A DNA stretch of 64,000 nt from Bradyrhizobium sp. URHD0069 (GCF_000701345.1 NZ_KL370775.1:62001-126000); one strand, 5' to 3'; numbered from the stretch's first letter, positions 17,087 through 25,950 are shown. Notes: generated from the letters alone by a model not told the origin. Translations and numbers: made by a program.

Positions 17087-18151
17087 ATGAGGGGTGTGAT
17101 GAAAACCGTCCTTTCCGATTCTTCGGCGAGCGTTGGCCGCGAGACCGTTTTGGCCGATCTTGCCCTGCAGGGTGGCGGCTCTCACGGCGCCTTTACGTGG
17201 GGCGTTCTTGATCGGCTCCTCGAGGAGCCATGGCTACGGATCCATGGTATCTCGGGCACCTCTGCGGGCGCGATGAATGCCGTGGTGCTGGTGGATGGCT
17301 ATGAAAAGGACGGATCTAAGGGAGCGCAGGCTGCGCTTGAAAATTTCTGGCGGCGCGTCTCGCATTCCGCTCGATTCAGCCCTATCCGGCGAAGCCCTCT
17401 GGATATGCTCTTAGGCCGGTGGACGTTGGACACTTCGCCGTTCTTCTTAGCTTTCGACCTGGCCGCGCGTGTGTTCTCGCCTTATGATCTGAACCCGGGA
17501 GGCGCTAACCCGTTACGCGACATACTTGCCGACTGCGTGGACTTTGGGCGGGCGGCGAAATCTCCAATCCGTTTGTTCGTGACCGCCACCAACGTTCGCA
17601 CTGGCCGGGGCCGCGTCTTCCGAAACGGTGATCTCACGCCGGACGTGCTGCTCGCGTCCGCCTGCCTTCCGACGCTGTTTCAGGCCATAGAGATCGACGG
17701 CGAGGCCTATTGGGATGGCGGCTACTCGGGCAATCCGACCATCACCCCATTGGTGCGCGAGTGCACATCGCACGATACGTTGCTCGTTGCGGTCAACCCC
17801 GTCGAACGCCAAGGCACGCCGCGTGCGGCGCGCGAGATCCTCGACCGTTTGAATGAGGTTTCCTTCAATGCCACCCTTCTGAAGGAATTGCGTATGATTG
17901 CCCTATTACGCCAGATCGCTGATGTCGGCACTGGCGAGGGGGCTCTATGGGCAGGAATGCGTATTCATCTCATCTCAAGTAAAACCATCGACGAGCTTGG
18001 AGCTTCTTCCAAATTCAACGCGGAATGGGACTTTCTAAGCATGCTGCGGGAGGAGGGCCGTCGTTGCGCGGATTCCTTTCTGACGGCGCATGGTGCGAGT
18101 GTTGGTAAGCATTCCACACTCAATCTGGACGTTCTACTGGAACAGGTCTGA
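17087..18151 (+). CDS. Patatin-like phospholipase
   Basis: A 354-residue patatin-fold hydrolase. The oxyanion glycine loop LQGGGSHGAF (about residues 27-36), the nucleophile elbow GTSAG (57-61, Ser59) and the catalytic Asp in DGGYSGN (about residue 210) are all present, so it should be active. Patatins cleave acyl esters of phospholipids; in bacteria some are linked to polyhydroxybutyrate granules. The start may be the ATG at 17087 or that at 17099. The GntP permease gene begins four bases after its stop, indicating one transcript. Confidence 0.88.
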   Translation: MRGVMKTVLSDSSASVGRETVLADLALQGGGSHGAFTWGVLDRLLEEPWLRIHGISGTSAGAMNAVVLVDGYEKDGSKGAQAALENFWRRVSHSARFSPIRRSPLDMLLGRWTLDTSPFFLAFDLAARVFSPYDLNPGGANPLRDILADCVDFGRAAKSPIRLFVTATNVRTGRGRVFRNGDLTPDVLLASACLPTLFQAIEIDGEAYWDGGYSGNPTITPLVRECTSHDTLLVAVNPVERQGTPRAAREILDRLNEVSFNATLLKELRMIALLRQIADVGTGEGALWAGMRIHLISSKTIDELGASSKFNAEWDFLSMLREEGRRCADSFLTAHGASVGKHSTLNLDVLLEQV

Positions 18152-18155
18152 TGCC

Positions 18156-19607
18156 ATGGGCCTTCTAGGCATTCTCCTTGCGCTGGGGCTGCTCGTCTGG
18201 CTGGCTTATCGCGGGTGGAGCGTGCTGCTGTTGGCGCCTGCGGCCGCACTTATCGCGGCTGCCGTTTCTCGGGAGCCGTTGCTCGCCCATTGGACACAAA
18301 CTTTCATGGGCAGCGCAGCGCAGTTTCTTGCTCAATTCTTCCCGCTGTTCCTGCTCGGTGCGCTGTTCGGCAAGCTCATGGACGACAGCGGTTCGGTCGA
18401 GTCCATCGCACGTTTCATGACCGAGCGGCTGGGTGCGCGCCGCGCGATACTGGCGGTCGTGCTCGCGGGTGCATTGGTGACATATGGGGGCGTCAGCTTG
18501 TTCGTCGCCTTCTTTGTTTTGGCGCCGATGGCACAGGCGCTTTTTCAGGCCGCCGACATTCCGCGGCGGCTGATGCCGGCGGCAATCGCACTCGGCACCT
18601 CGACGTTCACGATGACAGCGTTCCCCGGAACGCCAGCCATTCAAAACGCGATTCCGATGCCATTTTTCGGCACCACGCCTTTTGCAGCGCCTGGCCTCGG
18701 CATCATCGCCTCAGCCATCATGCTGGGATTTGGATTGTGGTGGCTCGCCCGTTGCGAAGCCCGCGCTCGGCGGGCAGGTGAGGGCTATGGCAGCACTGAT
18801 ATGACCCCGCGCTCGGTCGCCGATGACCAGATTATCCGGGAGCGGGCGACGACCGCACGCGAATTCGATCCTGCGGAGATCGGCCATGGCCGTCATGGCG
18901 AAACCCCGGTGCCGATTGGTATTGCCGCGCTTCCGCTGGTTGTTGTCGTGACCGTCAATCTCCTGATGTCGCTCGTCATTTTGCCGCGTCTGGACTTTTC
19001 CTTCCTGGCGGAGGCGCGCTGGGGCGCCACCTCACTGTCAGCTGTTGCAGGTGTCTGGTCGGTGGCGGTGGCACTCGCGACCGCGATCCTGACACTTATC
19101 CTTGTCAATAATCAGCGGCTGCCGACCTTGCGCGAGAGCATGGATGCCGGCGCCAACGCCTCTGTCTTGCCAGCGTTCAGTGTCGCCAGCCTAGTGGGCT
19201 TCGGCGCCGTCGTCGCGATGCTGCCCGCGTTTGCGACGGTGCGCGATTGGGTGCTTTCAATTGGAGGCGGGCCGTTGGTCTCGCTTGCGATGGCAACTAA
19301 CGTACTCGCCGCCCTGACCGGTTCGGCTTCGGGTGGAATGACGATCGCACTCGATGCGCTCGGCGACACCTATATGCGCATCGCCGCGGAGCAAGGTATC
19401 GATCCGGGTTTGATGCACCGGGTAGCCGCCATTGGCTCCGGTACTCTTGACAGCCTGCCGCACAATGGCGCGGTCGTGACGCTGCTCGCTGTCTGTGGCT
19501 CGAAGCATCGCGAAAGTTATCTCGATATCGTCATGGTCGGGATTGTCGGCGCGATCATCGCCCTCGTGGCGGTTATTGCCTTGGGCTCGACGTTTGGCTC
19601 CTTCTAG
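18156..19607 (+). CDS. GntP-family permease
   Basis: A 483-residue inner-membrane carrier with about 12 hydrophobic segments and the GntP features FFPLFLLGALFGKLMDDSG, a TYGGVSLFVAFFVLAPMA stretch and GTSTFTMTAFPGTPAIQNAI. GntP members carry gluconate, 3-hydroxybutyrate or other small hydroxyacids with protons. The ATG at 18156 (MGLLGILLALG) follows the patatin stop by four bases. Because of its neighbours, 3-hydroxybutyrate or a short-chain acid is a reasonable guess, but the sequence does not decide this. Confidence 0.85.
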   Translation: MGLLGILLALGLLVWLAYRGWSVLLLAPAAALIAAAVSREPLLAHWTQTFMGSAAQFLAQFFPLFLLGALFGKLMDDSGSVESIARFMTERLGARRAILAVVLAGALVTYGGVSLFVAFFVLAPMAQALFQAADIPRRLMPAAIALGTSTFTMTAFPGTPAIQNAIPMPFFGTTPFAAPGLGIIASAIMLGFGLWWLARCEARARRAGEGYGSTDMTPRSVADDQIIRERATTAREFDPAEIGHGRHGETPVPIGIAALPLVVVVTVNLLMSLVILPRLDFSFLAEARWGATSLSAVAGVWSVAVALATAILTLILVNNQRLPTLRESMDAGANASVLPAFSVASLVGFGAVVAMLPAFATVRDWVLSIGGGPLVSLAMATNVLAALTGSASGGMTIALDALGDTYMRIAAEQGIDPGLMHRVAAIGSGTLDSLPHNGAVVTLLAVCGSKHRESYLDIVMVGIVGAIIALVAVIALGSTFGSF

Positions 19608-19735
19608 AATGGTGCGGGCGCACGCGGGAAAGAGATATATTGCGGACCATTTCAATTGCTCCGGGCCGTTCTCCACAGCATCATCGAAGTTAGAGGCGCC
19701 GATGATGCGAGCATCTGGCGATTTTGCGAACCGTT

Positions 19736-21277
19736 TTACCGCGCGAATAGCGCCGCACCTAGCGCGACAATCAATATAAGTAACGACACGCCGGCCGCCG
19801 GCCACTGACGAAGAGCGTTGTCCATTCGTTCCAGCGTCTTGCCCCACGCAACAGCCAGGCGAACTCCACCATCTATTGCCACCACGACGTCTCCCTCGGG
19901 AACGCGTGGCAACCAACGCGCCCAACGCCACAGCCCGATCGCCAGTACGGCGCCTAGCAAAACGGGCCAGAGCGCTTTCCATAGCACCGCAGGAGCGAGC
20001 GGGTCAGGCAGCGTTTCGCTCGGGACCGCCAGATACAACGTCCACGGCACGACGAGCGAAACTGCAGCGGTCGCCAACCAGGGCCAGACAAGTCCGGCGG
20101 CCGCTTTCGCCTCCGGGTCTCGTGACGCGGTCTTCGCGAGGCTGCGCAAGAACTGCAGCATCAGCAGCGTCGTTCCGACAGCAGACAGCGTTGCAATCTT
20201 GCTCGCGGTACCATCTCCCAGCGGTCCGTCAACCACGATCTTCGCCAAGGCGCCGCCGGTAAGCGGGAGCCCGCCGAGGCCCACTGCAATTATTGCCACG
20301 GGCAGAAGCATCGGCCATAGACGACGGCTTCCGGTCGCGGCGATCACGCCCACGGACAGGAACAACGCGCCTTTGACCAGGACGTGGTGCGCGGCATAGA
20401 AAGCCGATGCCAGTGCAGCTCGGTCATCTCCTGCGATCATTCCCATACCAATGACCGCAACGATGAATCCCATTTGGCTCACGCTCGAATACGCCAATAC
20501 GACCTTGGGATTGCGTTGCGTGATGCCAATCACAACGCCGTAGAGCGCGGCGAAAAGTCCGGCGGCTGCGAGCGCCGTGCCCCAATCGGGCCGCGCGGTG
20601 TCGAAGGCCAGAAAGCGGATCATTCCAAGGACGCTTGCCTTGACGACCGCACCGCTCAGTACAGCGGAAGCAGGCGTCGGCGCCGCGGCATATGCCAGTG
20701 GCATCCAGAAATGAAATGGTACGAGTCCGGCCTTGATGCCCAGGCCGGCGATCAACAGGGCAAGTATCAGATCGCGCTGAGGCGAGGTCGGCAACGCTGC
20801 CGCAGCGTCACGGATTAACAGGCTATCACCCGGGATTTGTGCGGCGAGCAGCACGAAAGCCATTAGCAGCAATGCTTCGGCCAGCAGGGCGAGCCCGATA
20901 TAAATCGCGCCGGCGCGCCATGCGCGAGGCGTTTCGTGGTAGATAACGAGGCCGCAGGCTCCGAGCGTAAGCAGCGCTAGAAGAAAATAGAAGCTCACCA
21001 TGTCGGCAGCGAGAAATACGCCGAGGCAGCCGGTCAGCGTTATCAACCAGCACACCACGAATCGCCCGCGGTTCGGTCGGCCCTGCAGATACTGCGAAGC
21101 GTAAGCACCTGATGCGATCCACAACAGCGCCGCAACGCCGAGCAACAGGGCTCCGGGAAGGTCGAGGGCGAAAGTCAGGTGCAGGCGTGCTGTCCCCAAT
21201 ATCAGCGGGGAATCATCAGCGGCAAGCAACACGGCCGCAAGCGCCGGGATCGGGGCGGGCGCCAGGAGCGAAGGCAT
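19736..21277 (-). CDS. HyfB/NuoL-like proton-conducting membrane subunit, probably truncated at the N-terminus
   Basis: A 513-residue, many-helix protein of the antiporter-like subunit family (HyfB, MrpD, NuoL/N). The core is clear: a Lys/His-bearing helix LGIKAGLVPFHFWMPLAYAA, the PTPASAVLSGAVVKASVLG loop and HHVLVKGALFLSVG. The usual first transmembrane helix is missing; upstream the frame meets a stop within about 20 codons, and beyond it lies part of an unrelated gene. None of the partners of a HyfB complex (hyfC, E, F, G, I) is present. It may be a non-functional leftover. Confidence 0.7.
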   Translation of the reverse strand: MPSLLAPAPIPALAAVLLAADDSPLILGTARLHLTFALDLPGALLLGVAALLWIASGAYASQYLQGRPNRGRFVVCWLITLTGCLGVFLAADMVSFYFLLALLTLGACGLVIYHETPRAWRAGAIYIGLALLAEALLLMAFVLLAAQIPGDSLLIRDAAAALPTSPQRDLILALLIAGLGIKAGLVPFHFWMPLAYAAAPTPASAVLSGAVVKASVLGMIRFLAFDTARPDWGTALAAAGLFAALYGVVIGITQRNPKVVLAYSSVSQMGFIVAVIGMGMIAGDDRAALASAFYAAHHVLVKGALFLSVGVIAATGSRRLWPMLLPVAIIAVGLGGLPLTGGALAKIVVDGPLGDGTASKIATLSAVGTTLLMLQFLRSLAKTASRDPEAKAAAGLVWPWLATAAVSLVVPWTLYLAVPSETLPDPLAPAVLWKALWPVLLGAVLAIGLWRWARWLPRVPEGDVVVAIDGGVRLAVAWGKTLERMDNALRQWPAAGVSLLILIVALGAALFAR

Positions 21278-21303
21278 CCGGTTCAGCGCCCGTGACCAAA
21301 GGC

Positions 21304-21654
21304 ATGCAGGCGTGTTGGATCATCGCTCTTCACCACCATGTTATCGAGTATCCCAAAGTAGCAAAGGTGCTATCTGAGCGAATCGGTACAGCGGTAAATG
21401 GAAATTGGTTTGTTCGGCGGCTCCAGGCGTTGGGAGGCCGGGCAGTGCTAATGCACGGACACCGGCATATTGACTGGATCGGAAGATGTGCTGGGCTTTC
21501 GATCGTGTCGGCGCCGTCGCCGGTGATGGAAGCGGCCGACGACGCCGATACATACTTCTACATCCATACTTTATCGGCACAAAACGGCGGACGGCTCGGT
21601 TTGCTGGCTCCTGAGCGGGTCGTTGTGGGAACCCAACCTAAGACCGGCGGCTAG
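21304..21654 (+). pseudogene. Metallophosphoesterase, C-terminal remnant
   Basis: About 115 residues with IIALHHHVIEYP, RRLQALGGRAVLMHGHRHIDW and IVSAPSPVME, the metal-binding C-terminal half of a calcineurin-like phosphoesterase. The N-terminal D-x-H and GDxxD metal motifs are gone; the frame upstream of 21304 is the antisense of the HyfB-like gene. The gene has lost its 5' half at the junction described in the findings. Confidence 0.75.
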
Positions 21655-21845
21655 ACGCCCTCTGTCAGCGGACTGATCGGTCGTCACTCATCGGCCTCCT
21701 TCGGCTACCAGGCTGCAGACCTCGAAAACGATTATCTTTTGAGGCTACATTCCGGTAGCCGGTCGCGATCGCCCGCCGGAATTGATGATAAAGTCCCAAT
21801 CAGCCGCCTCGGCCTCACCGAGAACAACCTGTTAAAGCTCCGCAA

Positions 21846-22370
21846 TTAGGCCAACTTTGCCGATTGCGGCGGCGTTTCGGTAGTCGCTGCTTTGGCGAGG
21901 GCGTCGCGTAACACCTGTTCCTTTGTCTCATCAAGCGATGTTTTCAGCACGACGCCTCCTGAATCCTTGATTTCCTTAAGCACCTTGTCTGCTGTCATGT
22001 TTTTGATGAGAACAAACAGAGCGGCATTACCGGGTTGGATGCTCGCTGCGAGTTCCTTCATGAATGTATCATTGATGCCAAAATCCGTCAGCGCGCCTCC
22101 GAGCGCCCCTGACGCCGCGCCCAACGCGACGCCTATGATTGGATTCAGAAAGAGAACTCCTATCAGGAGTCCCCAGAAACTGCCTGAGGCCGCTCCCAAA
22201 GCGGTCGTGTTAACAAGTTGGTTCAGTTTGATGGCGCCCGCTTCGGTCTTAACGGCAATTACTGCGTCGTTGATCGTAATCAGATATTCTTTCTGCAGTT
22301 TGATGAGGCGTTGGCGTACTTCTTCGGCCTTCTCCTCGGACGGATACACGATGACAACTAAATCAGACAT
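21846..22370 (-). CDS. DUF1269 family membrane-associated protein
   Basis: A 174-residue protein. MSDLVVIVYPSEEKAEEVRQ at the start, a glycine/alanine-rich hydrophobic middle (about residues 75-110, ALGAASGSFWGLLIGVLFLN) and a C-terminal region (LKEIKDSGGVVLKTSL) match DUF1269, a widespread family with no firm function. The frame is open to 22505, but the ATG at 22370 has GGAGG in front and is the family start. It stands alone among decayed genes. Confidence 0.85.
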   Translation of the reverse strand: MSDLVVIVYPSEEKAEEVRQRLIKLQKEYLITINDAVIAVKTEAGAIKLNQLVNTTALGAASGSFWGLLIGVLFLNPIIGVALGAASGALGGALTDFGINDTFMKELAASIQPGNAALFVLIKNMTADKVLKEIKDSGGVVLKTSLDETKEQVLRDALAKAATTETPPQSAKLA

Positions 22371-22845
22371 GGAAGCCTCCGCTAGGTTGAAGTCTCCCCC
22401 TCCCCAAACTGGAATGCCCGATCGTACCTCACAACTCACTAGATCGAAATAGTACCAGCCACGGGACTGTAAGGCCGAGGGCAGTCGCGACGAGAAGCCC
22501 CTCACAACCGTAAAAGAAGCTTCAATGAAGCTGTGATGAGATTTAATGAAGCCCTGGTGCGGGCCTCGATAAAGTCGAGGCGAGATTTGCTAACGCATCT
22601 GAATAAGTGGCCGTCGATGCCTTTTCGGTCGGCGTTAGACCTGAAGATACACAACGGTTGTCCCGTCGATCTGTCAACGCCTCTGACCTATTGAGACGAG
22701 GCCACACGGCTTTAGAAGGCTACTGTCATATTGGCAGCGGGCCGACAAAGCGAAAGGCGTTGCAAATCTGGAATCCGCACGGCGGCATCTCGATGCGCCA
22801 CGCTCCGACTCCTCATTTCTCGATCGGCACGCCGGGCGACTTAAA
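22371..22845. other. Intergenic, nothing recognised
   Basis: Contains a small stem CCTCGA/TCGAGG near 22565-22580 and repeated AATGAAGC-like words near 22525-22550. No frame looks like a protein. Confidence 0.4.
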
Positions 22846-23097
22846 TCACGATGCGATTTGCGGGGCAGCGTCATTTCTTCGTGCGGCAGGTGCCGGCTTG
22901 ATCACCACGATGTTTGGGCCGGTGGGCGTAGTGTAGGTGCTGCCTGCTATGACGACGCAATGATGATGCCGGTGCCGCCACTGAGCTTCCATCGCGATCT
23001 CTTCAACGATCATCGTACCCGGCTTGGTGAGCGGCATAGCTCGTGCGCGGTCATGCCAAGTAGCGATAAAAAACGCACCAATGGCCGTGAAGAACAA
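22846..23097 (-). CDS. Hypothetical small His-rich protein, uncertain
   Basis: An 83-residue frame with a hydrophobic start, a WRHRHHHC cluster and a tail TTPTGPNIVVIKPAPAAR. The ribosome-binding site is unclear and I recognise no family. It may be real or chance. Confidence 0.3.
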   Translation of the reverse strand: MFFTAIGAFFIATWHDRARAMPLTKPGTMIVEEIAMEAQWRHRHHHCVVIAGSTYTTPTGPNIVVIKPAPAARRNDAAPQIAS

Positions 23098-23232
23098 TTG
23101 AGGTCATTTGTTCGCTCTTGCGTCTACATGTCGAAAAGATAACTCACACTGAGCGGCGATGCGTACGACGTGCTGTGACGTGTCTCCATTTTATCCGGCC
23201 CGAGCCGACGAGAAGTACACCGCTGTCATGCG

Positions 23233-23787
23233 CTACGGAGTCCTGCATATCACCGCACAACGTGCCCAAGCTCGGGCAGTTACAAAAGTTCTGTGCGGCA
23301 AAATTCCGCTGCCATGAGAACAGTGCCCGTCCACAACGTTGCGTGTCCTGAGGCGGATATCATGCGCCATAGCACAGAGGTTCACGCCCGCGGCGCTGCC
23401 GATCCCTTGACCAATGTATTTTACCTTGTTCGCGTCTGGCTTCGGTGCAGGAGGAACGTCAACCCACGAGTTATTGGGAGAAGTATTGGCAACCAAATTG
23501 ACCCGGGTACAAGCCTGCTGCCCAATATCTAGTGTGACGTTGCTTAAACATTGCGGTGCAATAGCATTATTCGCATTGTCTCTGGCCCGATCTCTAGCTG
23601 CGGCCTTAATGTTAGAGGTATCACTTCCGGCGCAGGCATTATCATCGCCCCGTCGCTCGATTCTGCGACTGAATTCGGCAGCGGTGAGTTCGACGCAAAA
23701 GTCGGTCGCGAATGCAGACCTAATCCCGTAGTCGATAGGGGCCGCAGAGAGCGCAACAACAGTGAGCGCAAGCGATCCGATTTTCAT
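23233..23787 (-). CDS. Hypothetical exported protein with several cysteines
   Basis: A 184-residue frame starting MKIGSLALTVVALSAAP with a Sec-like signal peptide (cleavage probably after SAFA, near residue 28). The mature part has Cys pairs (FCVEL, ACAGS, QCLSN, QACTR) that could form disulphides in the periplasm. GGGAAG lies close before the ATG. The last ~45 residues are Arg-rich and less protein-like, so the original gene may have ended differently or be frameshifted near 23370. No family recognised. Confidence 0.5.
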   Translation of the reverse strand: MKIGSLALTVVALSAAPIDYGIRSAFATDFCVELTAAEFSRRIERRGDDNACAGSDTSNIKAAARDRARDNANNAIAPQCLSNVTLDIGQQACTRVNLVANTSPNNSWVDVPPAPKPDANKVKYIGQGIGSAAGVNLCAMAHDIRLRTRNVVDGHCSHGSGILPHRTFVTARAWARCAVICRTP

Positions 23788-24113
23788 GGCTTCCCGCGTG
23801 TCCTCGCTCTGACCATTGTATATCGCTTCTGCAGTTTACCGCCATGGCCGTCTCGCCCGCCTTGGCGCAATGCGCCGCGCCATCGGGGAAGTTCCACAGC
23901 AAACGAAACGCCTTTGCCGCTATCGAACGTTTCATTGAAGTTTGTGACGCGTAATTCAGTGGGGCGAGATTGTCGCCGGCCTATATGTAGCTAGTACATC
24001 CGAGTGTTCGGATGCTTCAAAGGTGAGACGTCCGCGTCACCAGAGCATGCTCATCTGGTTGCTTCTGCGCGCTCCGCGAATTTTCGCACCGATCCGTACA
24101 TGGAGGCGCAGCT
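23788..24113 (+). other. Intergenic with a possible exported-protein scrap
   Basis: An ATG at 23845 opens a 36-codon frame, MAVSPALAQCAAPSGKFHSK, that looks like the end of a signal peptide plus a few mature residues. It has no good start and could be the remains of an exported protein. Nothing else is seen. Confidence 0.3.
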
Positions 24114-24388
24114 ATGACTTCACTCAAGACTCTTGCCGTGGCAGCACTTCTTTCGGTGACGGCGGTAACCCCGGGTATTCGCGCAGGCCGCCATCCAGGA
24201 ACCAGGCCTCTTTGCATTCTATCACCCTAATCTGGATGTTCGGCGGAGCGCCCACGCCGGCGGCCGCATTGGCATCGGACCCTCCAGCCATGGAGGCCTA
24301 TGCGGCGAGGGAAAGCGGCATCGCTCCTCGCGAGCGTTATCGCTCCCACTGCCGCGGCCATGACGGTCGCCGGCACCGGTGTTGGTGA
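24114..24388 (+). pseudogene. Small exported protein gene with two frameshifts
   Basis: GGAGG precedes the ATG at 24114. The frame gives a good signal peptide, MTSLKTLAVAALLSVTAVTP, and then changes: one G too many near 24173 moves the expected FAQAAIQEPGLFAFYHPNLD into another frame, and after about 24240 the third frame carries on with GGAPTPAAALASDPPAMEAY. Joined, the three parts make one coherent small periplasmic protein of about 90 residues. Confidence 0.6.
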
Positions 24389-24533
24389 AGCCCGGCAGTC
24401 AAGGAGCCGATGGCATCGCGAATCGCCAACCAACGTACACGACGGCAACGTACAAGGAGCTTTGCACTGAGCGAGAGTTCCGCCGTCAAGATCACAGGAG
24501 TTTAGCTTGGCTGGCTCTGCGCCCGCGCGGAGG

Positions 24534-24816
24534 TCAGGGGGCGACGACGATCCGGGCTTCCACCTTGGTGACGTCCGATGCCGACCACGCCACGCGTTCG
24601 GCTTCGTGGCGCTCGAACCAGGTGCGCACGGTGCCACTCAGAAACACCTCGCTGCCATTGGTCTCGGACAAGGACGCCATTGGCTTCTGCCTCAGCGTTG
24701 CGCTTGAGCGCTTCCTGTCCTTTCTTCCGGACCTCGGTAGGCTCAGCGCGGGGCTTGACGGCGATGATGTCTGATACGCCTTTCACACCCCTGACACGAC
24801 GCACGGCGTTCCCGGC
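24534..24816 (-). pseudogene. BON-domain protein, truncated and frameshifted
   Basis: VRGVKGVSDIIAVKP, then EVRKKGQEALKRNAEAEANG in one frame is followed in the next frame by NGSEVFLSGTVRTWFERHEA, then VAWSASDVTKVEARIVVAP and a stop at 24534. This is the last BON domain of an OsmY-like periplasmic protein, which normally has two or three. The N-terminal domains are missing and one base change near 24655 breaks the frame. Confidence 0.75.
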
Positions 24817-24828
24817 GGGGGCGGCTAC

Positions 24829-25017
24829 TCATGATGCTCTGGCACGATTTTCGAGCGCCAGGATCGCCGTTTTGCAGTGGTCAGCGTAGCAATTTTGATC
24901 GCAGTAGGAAAGCCGCGTACCGATTTCTCGCAGATAGCTCGCCGCGATTGGCTCACAGCACAGCACACAGAAAGATTGCGGGCAGGGCGTCCTGCCATTC
25001 ACCAACACGAATCTCAT
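24829..25017 (-). CDS. Small Cys-rich protein (62 residues), putative zinc-ribbon-like
   Basis: MRFVLVNGRTPCPQSFCVLC is followed by a second set of cysteines in YCDQNCYADHC. The CxxxxCxxCC...CxxxC...HC pattern suggests a metal-binding mini-domain. No signal peptide is seen, so it is likely cytoplasmic. The ATG overlaps the stop of the gene upstream (ATGA at 25014-25017) and a GGGGGG stretch serves as ribosome-binding site. It is the last gene of the Cys-rich operon. Family function unknown. Confidence 0.7.
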   Translation of the reverse strand: MRFVLVNGRTPCPQSFCVLCCEPIAASYLREIGTRLSYCDQNCYADHCKTAILALENRARAS

Positions 25018-25406
25018 GTCGCGCCCCCCAATGCGAAGCAGAACACGGTATCGGAGACATTGGGCGGGGGAGCGCACAGGTGGTTTCTGCCGTCGGGATT
25101 GTCCCTATTGTGCTCTACCTTCTGAGGTGGGACAAGAATGTACTTCCCGTCTTCTCTGCGTTTTGCGTAGATGCTGCCGTCCACGTATTTGACTTCGGTC
25201 GGGTAGCAATCCGCCTTGTTGCAACAGCTAAGGGCAGGATTGTCGGGCATGTGCCATGTTGAATAAAATCTTTCGTGCAGGAGCTGGTCCTGCGGAGGAT
25301 GGTGGCGAAGCGCAGCGTGATCTTCTCCACCTTCTTGCGCTTGGACTGGCATTGCCAACAGGCAACAAAGACAGCTCCATAAGAGGAGTTTTCTTAGAAG
25401 GTTCAA
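25014..25406 (-). CDS. Exported Cys/His-rich protein of unknown function
   Basis: A 130-residue protein with a Sec signal (MNLLRKLLLWSCLCCLLAMP, cleavage after VQA). The mature part has a His-rich start (HAALRHHPPQDQLLHERFYS), the cluster SCCNKADCYPTE, YAKRREDGKYILVP and a C-terminal NRDNPDGRNHLCAPPP...VFCFALGG. The cysteines and histidines could bind metal or form disulphides. The start is a TTG with AGGAGG eight bases upstream, overlapping the stop of the frame before it. A second, truncated copy of its C-terminus lies at 25813-25950. Confidence 0.75.
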   Translation of the reverse strand: MNLLRKLLLWSCLCCLLAMPVQAQEGGEDHAALRHHPPQDQLLHERFYSTWHMPDNPALSCCNKADCYPTEVKYVDGSIYAKRREDGKYILVPPQKVEHNRDNPDGRNHLCAPPPNVSDTVFCFALGGAT

Positions 25407-25816
25407 TGCGCGGCCTCCTTGTTCCGAAATCCTGAACGGCGAGAAATTTCCGCGTGATTCTCGCTGCAGTTGTTGTCAGGCGACTTGAAGTCGGCGTAAC
25501 CATCTCCGGTCGCCGTCCTGGCGGGCCTTAAAGCGATCAGCACACTTCTTTGAACAGAGAGCAGTTCGCCAGAAGTAGTACCGGATGAGACCAAATTTTC
25601 CGTCACAGATGGCGCATCGCGTGGCTGCGCCATTCCGAAAATATTGGGGACTGTTGCGCATTTTCGTCTCCTGTGGACCTCGCGTGGGTATTGGTTGGTG
25701 AGTATCCTTTGCTCGCCGTCGCACTTCGCGCACGCATGACGTGCGGCTTCGGGGTCGTAGTGGCCTGTCAAGTCTTGCGGCGTATATGGACACCGCGCGC
25801 AGAGTTTGACTCTCAT
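25403..25816 (-). CDS. Hypothetical Cys-containing protein; N-terminal part convincing, end uncertain
   Basis: Starts MRVKLCARCPYTPQDLTGHY, then HACAKCDGEQ, a two-CxxC zinc-finger-like arrangement. GGGAGG precedes the ATG, which overlaps the stop of the fragment upstream (ATGA at 25813-25816). The frame stays open to 25403 and overlaps the start of the exported protein, which suits coupling. It also runs across the whole of the 61-residue gene at 25476-25661 in another frame, so the second half may not be translated as written. Confidence 0.5.
   Translation of the reverse strand: MRVKLCARCPYTPQDLTGHYDPEAARHACAKCDGEQRILTNQYPREVHRRRKCATVPNIFGMAQPRDAPSVTENLVSSGTTSGELLSVQRSVLIALRPARTATGDGYADFKSPDNNCSENHAEISRRSGFRNKEAAH
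25476..25661 (-). CDS. Small Cys-rich protein (61 residues), FCS/zinc-finger-like
   Basis: AGGAGACG precedes the ATG. The sequence has two Cys pairs, RCAICDGKFGLIRYYFWRT followed by LCSKKCADRFKARQ, and ends with a basic tail. CxxC...CxxxC with aromatic residues between is the layout of a small treble-clef zinc finger. It lies fully inside the longer frame 25403-25816 but in another phase. The good ribosome-binding site and motif pattern make this the better candidate of the two for that stretch. Confidence 0.65.
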   Translation of the reverse strand: MRNSPQYFRNGAATRCAICDGKFGLIRYYFWRTALCSKKCADRFKARQDGDRRWLRRLQVA

Positions 25817-25950
25817 GTGCCGCCTCCCAGGGCGAAGCAGCGGAGCTCTTCGCCGTCATAAGTGTGGTTTGCCGGCAGGGCACACATGTGATTCCGACCG
25901 TCGGGATTATCGCGGTTGCGCTCAATCTCGTTGGCCGGGATCGTGGACAT
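25813..25950 (-). pseudogene. C-terminal fragment of a paralogue of the exported Cys/His protein
   Basis: A frame of 45 codons from the ATG at 25950 reads NEIERNRDNPDGRNHMCALP and ends CFALGGGT. It repeats the C-terminal motif of the protein at 25014-25406 (NRDNPDGRNHLCA ... CFALGG). The signal peptide and middle are missing; upstream the frame is open only to about 25992. AGGTGG before the ATG means a short peptide could still be made, and its stop is coupled to the next gene. Confidence 0.6.
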
